From assembly GCA_025358305.1 (NCBI GenBank), contig JANYJZ010000030.1:1-64000 (forward strand): DNA of 64,000 nt, given 5' to 3'. The notes beneath the pieces are model-generated. The model worked only from the letters and a program-made list of their open reading frames with translations. It was not told where the DNA came from and searched no databases. The stretch's first letter is position 1, and every line of letters begins with the position of its first letter. Shown piece by piece: positions 52,811 through 60,441 of the stretch. Made by a program: the position numbers and the translations under genes. The DNA is from Ignavibacteriota bacterium (GTDB taxonomy: Bacteria; Bacteroidota; Ignavibacteria; UBA10030; SZUA-254).

Positions 52811-53937
52811 CTCCTGGCGGTGTGGGTGGGTTTTTTGGCGGAGGTCCGCTTGCGCTCGACGTTGATGGCAAGCTGGCCGCAGGCGGCGTCGATGTCCTCG
52901 CCGGCGCTGCTTCGGATGAAGACTGTGACGTGCTCATCGCGGAGGCGGCGGACGAACTCCTCCATGCGTTCCGCGGAGGCGGGCTTCAGCGACGTGCGCT
53001 TCACACCCGGATTGGCGAACGCGATGTCATGAAACGGGATGATATTGATCTTGCTCGGGATGGAGCGGCTGAGCTTCACGATCCGCCGGAGGTCGTCGTC
53101 GGTGTCGTTCCACCCGTCGAAGAGGATGTACTCGAAGGTCACGCGCTCCTTCGTTTTGCGGTAGTAGTATTCGACCGCGTCGAGCAGTTCCTCGAGGGGG
53201 AACCGGGCGTTGATCGGCATGAGCTCCGTCCGGGCATTGTCATCGAGCGTGTGGAGCGAGACGGCGAGCTTGATCTTGCGTCCTTCGTCCGCCATCTGCC
53301 GGATCATCGGCGCCCACCCGGCTGTCGATACGGTGATGCGCTTCGCCGCGATCTTGAGCCCGGTGGTGATGATCTCCACCGACTTCATCACGTTCTCGTA
53401 GTTCAGGAACGGCTCCCCCATCCCCATGTAGACGACGTTCGTGATCGGCTTCCCGGCATACGCGCGCGCTTGGATGACCTGGTCGACGATCTCGCCCGGC
53501 GTGAGGTTCCGCAAGAGGCCCATGGTCGCCGTAGCGCAGAACGAGCAGTCCAGCGGGCATCCGACCTGGGTCGAGACGCACAAGGTGAGGCGCTTCTGCT
53601 CCTCCTCTTCGCCCGCGTCCTTCCCTTTGAACGCCGTCTTGGGGGGGATGAGGACGCTTTCGATCCGTTTCCCGTCGGAGAGTTCGAAGAGGAGTTTCGT
53701 CGTGCCGTCCCCGGCGGAGCGCCGGGCCTCGACGAGCGTCAGGGACTCGATCGACGCCCGAGACTCCAGATCCTCCCGGAACTTCGCCGAGAAGGTCGTC
53801 ATGCGATCGAACGACGGTGCCTCCTTCTCGTACATCCAGGTAAAGAGCTGTCGGCCGCGGTATTCTTTCTCACCGAGCGCGACGCAGAATTCGCTCAACT
53901 CCGCTGCGGTGAGGCCTTTAAGGTTGGGTTTTTTCAT
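52807..53937 (-). CDS. rlmN: 23S rRNA/tRNA adenine-C2 methyltransferase
   Basis: 376 aa radical-SAM enzyme that methylates A2503 of 23S rRNA and A37 of some tRNAs. The 4Fe-4S motif CxxxCxxC is in VGCPLDCSFCATATMG (about residues 120-130). GMGEPFLNYENV, VSTAGWAPMIRQMA and AVSLHTLDDNARTELMP are standard. The transient-methyl Cys is in DIDAACGQLA near the C-terminus. The start at 53937 (MKKPNLKGL) removes an upstream Cys/His-rich extension that overlaps the promoter. The -10 lies only 11 bases before the ATG, so the mRNA may be nearly leaderless. First gene of a four-gene run. Confidence 0.96.
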   Translation of the reverse strand: MKKPNLKGLTAAELSEFCVALGEKEYRGRQLFTWMYEKEAPSFDRMTTFSAKFREDLESRASIESLTLVEARRSAGDGTTKLLFELSDGKRIESVLIPPKTAFKGKDAGEEEEQKRLTLCVSTQVGCPLDCSFCATATMGLLRNLTPGEIVDQVIQARAYAGKPITNVVYMGMGEPFLNYENVMKSVEIITTGLKIAAKRITVSTAGWAPMIRQMADEGRKIKLAVSLHTLDDNARTELMPINARFPLEELLDAVEYYYRKTKERVTFEYILFDGWNDTDDDLRRIVKLSRSIPSKINIIPFHDIAFANPGVKRTSLKPASAERMEEFVRRLRDEHVTVFIRSSAGEDIDAACGQLAINVERKRTSAKKPTHTARR

Positions 53938-53948
53938 AATGCCGCTAC

Positions 53949-53977
53949 AATGTAACGAATGCGTGGAAGGGTTGCAA
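53949..53977 (-). promoter_or_regulatory. Promoter of the rlmN-led operon (nearly leaderless)
   Basis: Minus strand: -35 TTGCAA (53977-53972), 17-base spacer, -10 TACATT (53954-53949). Eleven bases separate it from the ATG, so the predicted leader is about four to five bases. Confidence 0.65.
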
Positions 53978-54092
53978 CAGGAACAGCCGTGTGCGCACAT
54001 GATGTACCATGGGAACGGGACAATTCGTATCTTCAGGGAAATTGTTCTCCGCTAAGGGGGGCGCATCCACACACAGACGAGGAGGAACCGTC

Positions 54093-54740
54093 ATGAGGAT
54101 CACGTACGTCGTTCTCGCGCTCGCGCTGACGCTCGGCGCGGCGAGGTCATCCGGCCAGAACGCCGGCTGTCCCTGCGGCGAGACGAAGGGGGACCATCTG
54201 CGGAAAGCAGTGAAGAACCGCGCGATGCCCGGCTCCGTCCACGCCAAGCGGACCGTCAAGATCCGGGAGATGATCGACGTTTGGGACATTACGAACGCGG
54301 AGTTCGAGCGGGAGCCGGCACACACCTATGCGCGAGAGGACACCGTCTTCACGGTCACGGGCTACCTCCACCGCACAAATCTCTCGAACGACGACTGCGA
54401 CTTCCACATCGAGATCGCGAGCAGCAAGGCCCATGGCGCAAAGCACGTCATCGTCGAGATCCCGAACACCCAGGAGTTCTGCGCAGTGAAGCAGAAGTTC
54501 CTTGACGGCATCATCGGAAAGGAGAAGGTCGTCAACGGCTCGGTGTCGACGATCGACAAGCTCGGGACGACGGCGGTCATCTTCAAGGACCCGCCGAAGA
54601 TCACGGTGACCGGATACGCTTTCCTCGATACCGGCCACTGGAACCCGGCGGACCACCATCGCGGGAACAAGAGCCACGGCAGCGAGTATGTGTGGTCGCT
54701 CTGGGAGATCCACCCGGTCCTTGACGTCTCCGTCAAATGA
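54093..54740 (+). CDS. Exported protein of unknown function
   Basis: 215 aa. Signal peptide MRITYVVLALALTLGAARSS (then GQN). The start at 54093 is set by GAGGAGGAA seven bases before it. After a CPCGETKGDHLRKAVKN segment the protein is a beta-rich domain: TVTGYLHRTNLSNDDCDFHI, HVIVEIPNTQEFC and VTVTGYAFLD appear in it, and it ends VWSLWEIHPVLDVSVK. The two repeated VTGY strands and the closing WEIHP motif suggest an OB-like fold, but I do not recognise the family. It has its own unit, ended by the strong hairpin at 54755-54783, and is divergent from rlmN. Confidence 0.7.
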   Translation: MRITYVVLALALTLGAARSSGQNAGCPCGETKGDHLRKAVKNRAMPGSVHAKRTVKIREMIDVWDITNAEFEREPAHTYAREDTVFTVTGYLHRTNLSNDDCDFHIEIASSKAHGAKHVIVEIPNTQEFCAVKQKFLDGIIGKEKVVNGSVSTIDKLGTTAVIFKDPPKITVTGYAFLDTGHWNPADHHRGNKSHGSEYVWSLWEIHPVLDVSVK

Positions 54741-54754
54741 GCTCCCGGAAATAA

Positions 54755-54783
54755 GAAAGCCTGGCCGGAGAGGCCAGGCTTTC
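54755..54783. terminator. Bidirectional terminator between convergent genes
   Basis: GAAAGCCTGGCC (54755-54766) and GGCCAGGCTTTC (54772-54783) form a perfect 12-base-pair stem with loop GGAGA, 14 bases after the upstream stop codon. A/T tracts are short. Confidence 0.8.
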
Positions 54784-54804
54784 CGATCCATGCTCCTCTA
54801 TCGA

Positions 54805-57800
54805 CTACTTTAGAAGGACCATCTTCTGGATGCCGGTGTAGGTACCCGCCTGCAGACGGTAAAAGTAGACTCCGCTCGCCCACCCTCCGGCATTGACATC
54901 GACCTCGTAGCGTCCGGCGGACTGCTGCTCGTCGACGAGAACGGCGACCTTCTCTCCGAGGAGCGTGTAGACGCTCACGGTGACGAACGCATCCTTCGGC
55001 AGTTCGTAATGGATGCGCGTCGTGGGATTGAACGGGTTCGGATAGTTCTGTGCAAGGAGAAATTCCTGCGGCACGCCCGCATCCCCCACCCGAAGGACGA
55101 CCGGCGCATCCTTCGCAAGCTGCACCGAACCTGAACCAACGAGCTTCTTTCCTCCGTTGAGCGAGATCTCACTCGTCCCTTCCGGCCGGACGTTCCATGC
55201 GACCTTTACCGGATAGACCGCCGAGGAGAGCGAGACCGGGTATTCTCGGGATACTGCCGATCGGGCGGGATAGAACTCGACCCAGCTGCCCGACGAGAAC
55301 CGCGCATCGAATGCTCCGCGCGGCGGCGGCGGCGGCATCTCTTTCGAGAGCGAGCGCGACGCGTTCGTTTCCTCGCCGAGATAGAGCGTTTGCGCGTACC
55401 CGGCCGCGTCGGTGAATGTGACGGAGTTCAGCGCGGAGAGATCGTCCAGTCTGCGCTTCGGCACGGCGGATGGGAACACATCGAATACGAGCTGCGCGTC
55501 CGCCGCGGCCTTCACCCAATACCCCTGTCCCGGCCGGATACTGTCGGCCTGAACGTACCCGTTGCTATATCCGAAGACCGCGGAGAGTCCGATACCCGAC
55601 GGGATCGTCGTCAAATCGCCCACCGCGAGCGGCTTCGTCACCGAACCGATCAGGTTCCACCCGCTCGCCACGGGGCAGGTATCCCTCAGGATCTGTGTCC
55701 CGCCGATGTTCACCGACGTCGCCGCGGGGAACTTCATCCAGTAGCCTCGGCAATGTTCCAGCGTGTCGGCAGGGAAATATCCGTCATTGAAATAGTACGC
55801 GGTCGAGGACGCCGTAGGAAACAGAGCGGTTTTGGTGGCATTCGCGACGTTCATCGGGAGGGAGAGCATGTTCCATTTGTCGCCAACCTGGACGTCAACC
55901 GACGTGATCTGCTCGATCGACTCCGCGTAGGTCCACTGGCTGAAGTGCCCGATGTTCTGGCAGATCGTCACGCCGCCGCCTGGGCCCGGAATGAAGTTCG
56001 CCGGGAAGACATTGACCCAGAGGGGGTTCGGCGTGATGATCGAGGGCGTCGGACGCGTGCCGATGCGCAAGCGGCTGTACGGGATGAGCTCGTTCGCGGA
56101 ATCGAGCGTCAGCCCGACGTTCGCGATGAACGTCATCGGCGGGAACGACTCGATCGTCCAGTAGGAGTACTGGGAGAGGATCCCGAGCTGGAGGTCTCCC
56201 GGATCGATGAGCCCCGGCGGAGGATCATAGATCTTCGTCACGACGACATTGAACGGGCCGCCGATGTTGATGAAGTCGATGAAGACGCCGGTCCCGAGAA
56301 AATCGTAATGGCCCGGCGCGGTGACGTTCTGGGTCATCGAGACGGGCGGGGTAAACTTGTGGGACTGGGGATTCTGTTTCTGTTTGATCGAATCCGGGTT
56401 CACTTTGATCACCCAGTCGTGGATCTCCTTCAGCGTGGGGTTGCGGTTGAGGCTGTCGCGGAGCTTCCGCCAGCATTTCATATAGGCCCCGGTATACTTG
56501 CCCTCGCCCGCGACGATGGAGTCGCCGTTGTCGAAGACGCCGTTGCCGTTCTTGTCCCGGTAGGTGATCGACCCGGAAGAGGTCTTCGTGGAATCCGAAG
56601 CGGTGATGAGCGTGACCGGAACCGGCTTCGTGTTGAAGCTCGGCTCGGCCAGACCGCCGTAGCAGTTGTCGAGGATGACATTCTTGAACTTGAGGGCGAC
56701 GCCGGCATTGAGCCAGGCCGCGAGCGAGTCATAGGTGACGTCCTTATCCTTCAGGTAGAGGTACCCCCCCTTGGTCTTGCCGCCGTGGCCGCTATAATAA
56801 AAGATGATCGAGTTGCACCCGTGCGCTGCCGCCGTGTCGATCATCTTCTTGAGGTCGGCTTTCGTGGCGTTATTCTTCATCTGGGTCTCGTTCGTCATCG
56901 CAGACCCGCCGCCGGGCGGGGGCGTCGACAGAAGCGTTTTCATGGAATCAAGGTCGTTCTGCCAGGCGTTCTGCTCCCCCTTGGAGATCGCGCCGCCGCC
57001 GACGAGGATCCCGCAGGTGTTCCCCGACATGATGCCGTCGCTGCGGTAGAACATCATGGTGGAGCGTTCCGCCGGCGCCACGCGGAACCCCGCCGAGGGC
57101 GTCATTATCGGCGGGAGCGCAGTGCCCGCGTAATTTCCGTACACGCGTGACGTACTGTCCGCTTTCCGCTCGTCGATGCTCTCCCAGGGATAGACGGACG
57201 TGTCGGCCGGGGGCGTGAGCGCCGGCCACCACTCGCCGTTATCTGACGTGACGGCTCCGGTCGCCGCATCGACGTAGACGAACTTGCAGGGATGAGCGAA
57301 CCGGATGTCGCCCGTAAGGTCGATCCAGAAGAACCAGCTCCGTGACGGAACGGTGCGGACGAACTCGCTGTCGAGCGGGGCGACGGTCGTCCCCGGAGCG
57401 AGCGTGGAGTCGGGTCCCGGCGGGTCATAGAGGAACGCAACGAGAGAGTTCTTATACGGGCTCGGATTGATGACCTGCGCCAATACCTTGCTGATCGCGC
57501 TGTCGCGGGTGAACGGTGGGGTCGTGAAGATCACGTCGTTGCCGTACGACCTGCCGGCGGCGTTCCCGCCTGCCGCAACGACATGGTAGGCGGTCCCCGG
57601 GATGAGGCCGGTGACCGTCGCATTGTAGGCGACGGGAGTTAAGCCGAACCCGACTGCCTGCTTCGCCGACGAATCCCCCGGCGGAGGCGTGGCGAGGTCC
57701 CAGACGAACCACGCTTGGCTCAGGAGCTGGTTGGGATTCGCGGTCCCGTTGAAACGGACGGACGTCGGCGTGAGGTTCGTGGGCGTGAGCGTCACGACGG

Positions 57801-57927
57801 TCGGAGGCGTAGCGACGCCGAACGCGAACGCGGATGCGAGTTCCGAGAGTCCGCCGCCGGCGTAGGCCGTAGGCGAGAGCGATCCGGCGAACAGAGCGAC
57901 GAGCGCAACGCAGCAACAATGTTTCAT
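54805..57927 (-). CDS. T9SS-exported caspase-like (C13/C14-type) protein
   Basis: 1040 aa. Signal peptide MKHCCCVALVALFAGSLSPT (then AYAG), with AGAGG before the ATG at 57927. A fibronectin-III-like module (about 35-125, LTPTNLTPTSVRFNGTANPN) comes first. The caspase-type domain follows, with IIFYYSGHGG (catalytic His near residue 378) and NVILDNCYGGLAE (catalytic Cys near 421), preceded by the ILVGGG-type first strand. After ~200 residues of unknown fold there are two similar modules with WNMLSLP/WNLIGSV and RGYWMKF/QGYWVKA. The T9SS sorting domain ends the protein (AQNYPNPFNPTTRIHYELP). The dyad is intact, so proteolysis is likely outside the cell; self-processing or cargo cleavage by analogy with gingipains is inference. 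Confidence 0.85.
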   Translation of the reverse strand: MKHCCCVALVALFAGSLSPTAYAGGGLSELASAFAFGVATPPTVVTLTPTNLTPTSVRFNGTANPNQLLSQAWFVWDLATPPPGDSSAKQAVGFGLTPVAYNATVTGLIPGTAYHVVAAGGNAAGRSYGNDVIFTTPPFTRDSAISKVLAQVINPSPYKNSLVAFLYDPPGPDSTLAPGTTVAPLDSEFVRTVPSRSWFFWIDLTGDIRFAHPCKFVYVDAATGAVTSDNGEWWPALTPPADTSVYPWESIDERKADSTSRVYGNYAGTALPPIMTPSAGFRVAPAERSTMMFYRSDGIMSGNTCGILVGGGAISKGEQNAWQNDLDSMKTLLSTPPPGGGSAMTNETQMKNNATKADLKKMIDTAAAHGCNSIIFYYSGHGGKTKGGYLYLKDKDVTYDSLAAWLNAGVALKFKNVILDNCYGGLAEPSFNTKPVPVTLITASDSTKTSSGSITYRDKNGNGVFDNGDSIVAGEGKYTGAYMKCWRKLRDSLNRNPTLKEIHDWVIKVNPDSIKQKQNPQSHKFTPPVSMTQNVTAPGHYDFLGTGVFIDFINIGGPFNVVVTKIYDPPPGLIDPGDLQLGILSQYSYWTIESFPPMTFIANVGLTLDSANELIPYSRLRIGTRPTPSIITPNPLWVNVFPANFIPGPGGGVTICQNIGHFSQWTYAESIEQITSVDVQVGDKWNMLSLPMNVANATKTALFPTASSTAYYFNDGYFPADTLEHCRGYWMKFPAATSVNIGGTQILRDTCPVASGWNLIGSVTKPLAVGDLTTIPSGIGLSAVFGYSNGYVQADSIRPGQGYWVKAAADAQLVFDVFPSAVPKRRLDDLSALNSVTFTDAAGYAQTLYLGEETNASRSLSKEMPPPPPRGAFDARFSSGSWVEFYPARSAVSREYPVSLSSAVYPVKVAWNVRPEGTSEISLNGGKKLVGSGSVQLAKDAPVVLRVGDAGVPQEFLLAQNYPNPFNPTTRIHYELPKDAFVTVSVYTLLGEKVAVLVDEQQSAGRYEVDVNAGGWASGVYFYRLQAGTYTGIQKMVLLK

Positions 57928-58015
57928 AGCGACCTCTTTCGTAGAGTGAATCGGCGGGGTGCCTCGGGAGCGTCCATTGGGTCGAGGCCGAATTCTCAGT
58001 GCTGCAGATGCGGGT

Positions 58016-58044
58016 ATGATAAATAATCGCGGCCGAACAAACAA
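58016..58044 (-). promoter_or_regulatory. Promoter of the caspase-like T9SS gene
   Basis: Minus strand: -35 TTGTTT (58044-58039), 17-base spacer, -10 TATCAT (58021-58016), about 88 bases above the ATG. Confidence 0.55.
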
Positions 58045-58178
58045 GGATAAATGGATGTTTTTCTCCCACTTCAGGCGGGAGATAACTGCATCATTTGTAA
58101 CAGGTTGGCGGGGTGGGACAGAAGATGGACAGCAGGGTTGAACCCGCAGGAGTGCCGAAGTACCCGCGTTTTGCGGCG

Positions 58179-58397
58179 CTAGTCGATCCGGAAGAGCTTT
58201 TCTCTGGAACTCGCCCCGCGTACAAGGACGACGTCGCGTTTTGCCTTCCCGAGATGTTTCGCAAGGAGTTCGATGACGCGTTCATTCGCTTTGCCGTCCG
58301 CAGGCGGGACGGTGACGCTCACCGCGAACTGCTGCGGTCCGGTCTCGCTGACTTCGTTCTTCCGCGCGTTCGTTTTTACCCGGACGGTGATCGTCAT
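58179..58397 (-). CDS. DUF167/UPF0235 (YggU-like) small protein
   Basis: 72 aa, short for the family but complete. Signature segments are VRVKTNARKNEV near the N-terminus, VTVPPADGKANERVIELLA and VVLVRGASSREKLFRID at the end. Members are small soluble proteins of unresolved function, often next to YggT or PLP-binding YggS. Here the neighbour is purC, 15 nt upstream on the same strand, so it is the last gene of that run. No membrane segment. Confidence 0.9.
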   Translation of the reverse strand: MTITVRVKTNARKNEVSETGPQQFAVSVTVPPADGKANERVIELLAKHLGKAKRDVVLVRGASSREKLFRID

Positions 58398-58412
58398 AGG
58401 GGTGCCGCCGCG

Positions 58413-59303
58413 CTACTCGAGCCCTTTTCCCGTGAGCCGCAGGAGCGCCTTGCGGTAGAGATCCGACGTCCGCTCGATGACGTCCGCCGGCAGCTCCGGG
58501 CCCGGAGGCTGTTTGTTGAAGTTGATGGACAGCAGGTAATCCCGGATGTACTGTTTGTCAAAACTTTGTTGTCCCTTTCCCGGCCGATAGGTATCCTTCG
58601 GCCAGAACCGGGAGGAATCCGGCGTGAGAAGCTCGTCGATGAGGATGATCGTGTCGCCGATCCGGCCGAACTCCATCTTCGTATCTGCGACGATGATGCC
58701 GGACTTCTCGGCGACGGCGCAGGCTCGGGTATAGATCTCGAGCGTGTGCCGTGACACAAGGCCCGCGTCGGCCGCCCCGACGATCGACGCCGCCTGCGCG
58801 AAACTGATGTTCTCGTCGTGCCCTTCTTCCGCCTTCGTCGCCGGCGTGAAGATCGGCTCCGGAAGCTTGGACGACTCGACGAGCCCGGCCGGCAATCGGA
58901 TCCCGCAGACCGTTCCGGAAGCCTTGTATTCATTCCACCCTGAACCCGAAAGGTATCCCCGTGCCACGCACTCGATGGCAAGAGGCGCTGTCTTCCGCAC
59001 GACGATGCTGCGGCCCCGGAGCTCGTCGGCATACGGGCGGCAGGAGGACGGAAAATCCTCGACGCGGGTGTGAACGATGTGATTGGGGACGACGTCCTGC
59101 ATGATCTCGAACCAGTAGTTCGAGATCTGCGTGAGAACCTTCCCCTTGTCGGGGATGGGCTGCGGCAGGACGACGTCGAACGCCGAAAGGCGGTCGGTCG
59201 CCACGATGAGGAGGTGTTCGCCGAGATCGTAGATATCCCGGACCTTCCCGCGCTTCAGGAATTTCAGTCCAGGAAAATGCGTTTCAAAGATCGCGCCGGG
59301 CAT
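58413..59303 (-). CDS. purC: Phosphoribosylaminoimidazole-succinocarboxamide synthase
   Basis: 296 aa, the longer SAICAR synthetase type. FLKRGKVRDIYDLGEHLLI is the ATP-binding N-terminus, ATDRLSAFDVVLPQPIPDKG follows, and RGYLSGSGWNEYKASG and IFTPATKAEEGHDENIS are substrate-loop motifs. Function: ligation of aspartate to CAIR in purine synthesis. The ATG at 59303 begins the conserved region closely; a longer reading would overlap the upstream gene. It lies 11 nt after the NTF2-like gene, so both are probably read from the strong promoter at 59806-59834. Confidence 0.96.
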   Translation of the reverse strand: MPGAIFETHFPGLKFLKRGKVRDIYDLGEHLLIVATDRLSAFDVVLPQPIPDKGKVLTQISNYWFEIMQDVVPNHIVHTRVEDFPSSCRPYADELRGRSIVVRKTAPLAIECVARGYLSGSGWNEYKASGTVCGIRLPAGLVESSKLPEPIFTPATKAEEGHDENISFAQAASIVGAADAGLVSRHTLEIYTRACAVAEKSGIIVADTKMEFGRIGDTIILIDELLTPDSSRFWPKDTYRPGKGQQSFDKQYIRDYLLSINFNKQPPGPELPADVIERTSDLYRKALLRLTGKGLE

Positions 59304-59314
59304 ACGATGTGTGG

Positions 59315-59761
59315 TTACTGAGTGGACGAGGATGTGTGGTCGTGGACGATCTTCCAGTTCCCGGAGATCTTTCGGAGCACGAGCGTGAAGACGCCGTTCG
59401 GGCGGTCGGAGGCGCGCTCGAGCGCCCATGATCCGAACACCCACGCCGACCTCTGCGACAAAAGGTGGTATTCAAGGCCGGAGAACGTCAACTTCCCCAT
59501 GAGCTCCTTCGTGGCGTATTTCTTCTTGTACTTTTCCAAGGTCTCCTGATAGCCCCTGCGAACGGACCCGCCGCTCGTAAAGAGGAGGCTGTCGGAGTGC
59601 CAGTACCCGTCCATGTATCCGGCGATGTCCCCGGCGTTCCAGGCATTCATCTGGCGCGCGAGGACGGATGCGATCTCCTCCTGCCACGCTGGGATGCTCT
59701 TCGTCTGGGCGGCGGAAAACGAGACGAACGACAACAAAGCGAAAAGAAGGATCGACTTCAT
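59315..59761 (-). CDS. Exported NTF2-like (DUF4440/SnoaL-type) protein
   Basis: 148 aa. Signal peptide MKSILLFALLSFVSFSAAQ. The mature part has the cone-shaped NTF2-like pattern: IASVLARQMNAWNAGDIAGY, DSLLFTSGGSVRRGYQETLE, and VFTLVLRKISGNWKIVHDHT at the end. Such domains bind small ligands or have no known activity. The start at 59761 avoids three residues of an upstream ATG and gives the better signal peptide. A near-consensus promoter lies 45-73 bases upstream, partly inside the aat stop codon. Leads the unit NTF2-like, purC, DUF167. Confidence 0.85.
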   Translation of the reverse strand: MKSILLFALLSFVSFSAAQTKSIPAWQEEIASVLARQMNAWNAGDIAGYMDGYWHSDSLLFTSGGSVRRGYQETLEKYKKKYATKELMGKLTFSGLEYHLLSQRSAWVFGSWALERASDRPNGVFTLVLRKISGNWKIVHDHTSSSTQ

Positions 59762-59805
59762 GTGACGCATGTACGTTGGCAGCGGTTCTGTAACTGTGAC
59801 CGTGG

Positions 59806-59834
59806 AATATAGGGACTCTCCGGCCCGATGTCAA
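59806..59834 (-). promoter_or_regulatory. Strong promoter of NTF2-like-purC-DUF167; -35 overlaps the aat stop
   Basis: Minus strand: -35 TTGACA (59834-59829), 17-base spacer, -10 TATATT (59811-59806). The TGA of aat is part of the -35 hexamer. Confidence 0.75.
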
Positions 59835-60427
59835 TCTATGAACCGGACCTGAAGGCCGATCGCCTTCCGGAGCCTATCGAGATACTCGTCCCGGGGGATT
59901 TCCATCGCACCCAGGCTCGCGAGGTGCGGCGTGAGATACTGCGTGTCGAGAAGCTGGTAGCGCCGTTCGTTCAGACGGCCGACGAGAGCCACGAGGCAGA
60001 GCTTCGACGCTCCCGTAACGGCGCTGAACATCGATTCGCCGAAGAATGCTCCTCCGAGCGACACGCCGTAGAGCCCGCCGACGAGCAAGTCCCCCTGCCA
60101 GGCTTCCACGCTGTGGGCGTACCCCATGGCGTGGAGGCGGATATAACTCCGGATAAGCCCCTCGGAGATCCACGTCTCGTCGCGCTCGGCGCACCGGCGC
60201 ATGACCGTTTCAAAGGCCTTGTTGCACTCGATCGAAAACGCCTGTTTGTGGAAGAGTTGTCGCAGGCTCCGGGAGACTTTCAGGCCGTCGAGCGGCAGAA
60301 TGCCGCGCGGATCGGGTGAATACCAGCTGATCTCCCCGCTCTCTTCGTCCGCCATCGGGAAGATCCCGGACGCGTAGGCGGACAGGAGAAGCTCCGGATC
60401 GATCTGCAAAGCGTCGGGGAGCTCCAT
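59831..60427 (-). CDS. aat: Leucyl/phenylalanyl-tRNA-protein transferase
   Basis: 198 aa, usual length. YASGIFPMADEESGEISWYS with PDPRGILPLDGL marks the N-terminus, FHKQAFSIECNKAFETVM follows, and the GNAT-like core has YAHSVEAWQGDLLVGGLYGV, GGAFFGESMFS and DTQYLTPHLASLG. The enzyme adds Leu or Phe from aminoacyl-tRNA to proteins with basic N-termini, making them substrates of ClpS/ClpAP (N-degron pathway). It lies 14 nt after pfkA on the same strand. Its stop codon forms part of the next promoter. Confidence 0.96.
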   Translation of the reverse strand: MELPDALQIDPELLLSAYASGIFPMADEESGEISWYSPDPRGILPLDGLKVSRSLRQLFHKQAFSIECNKAFETVMRRCAERDETWISEGLIRSYIRLHAMGYAHSVEAWQGDLLVGGLYGVSLGGAFFGESMFSAVTGASKLCLVALVGRLNERRYQLLDTQYLTPHLASLGAMEIPRDEYLDRLRKAIGLQVRFID

Positions 60428-60441
60428 CGCCGAAGGCCGTC

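Noticed and set aside
52807-54000. Cys/His-rich extension at the start of rlmN
   Set aside because: It would place the start codon inside the promoter, and the RlmN family begins close to the chosen Met.
58413-59444. Longer purC reading frame
   Set aside because: The extra N-terminus overlaps the NTF2-like gene and is not part of the SAICAR synthetase fold.
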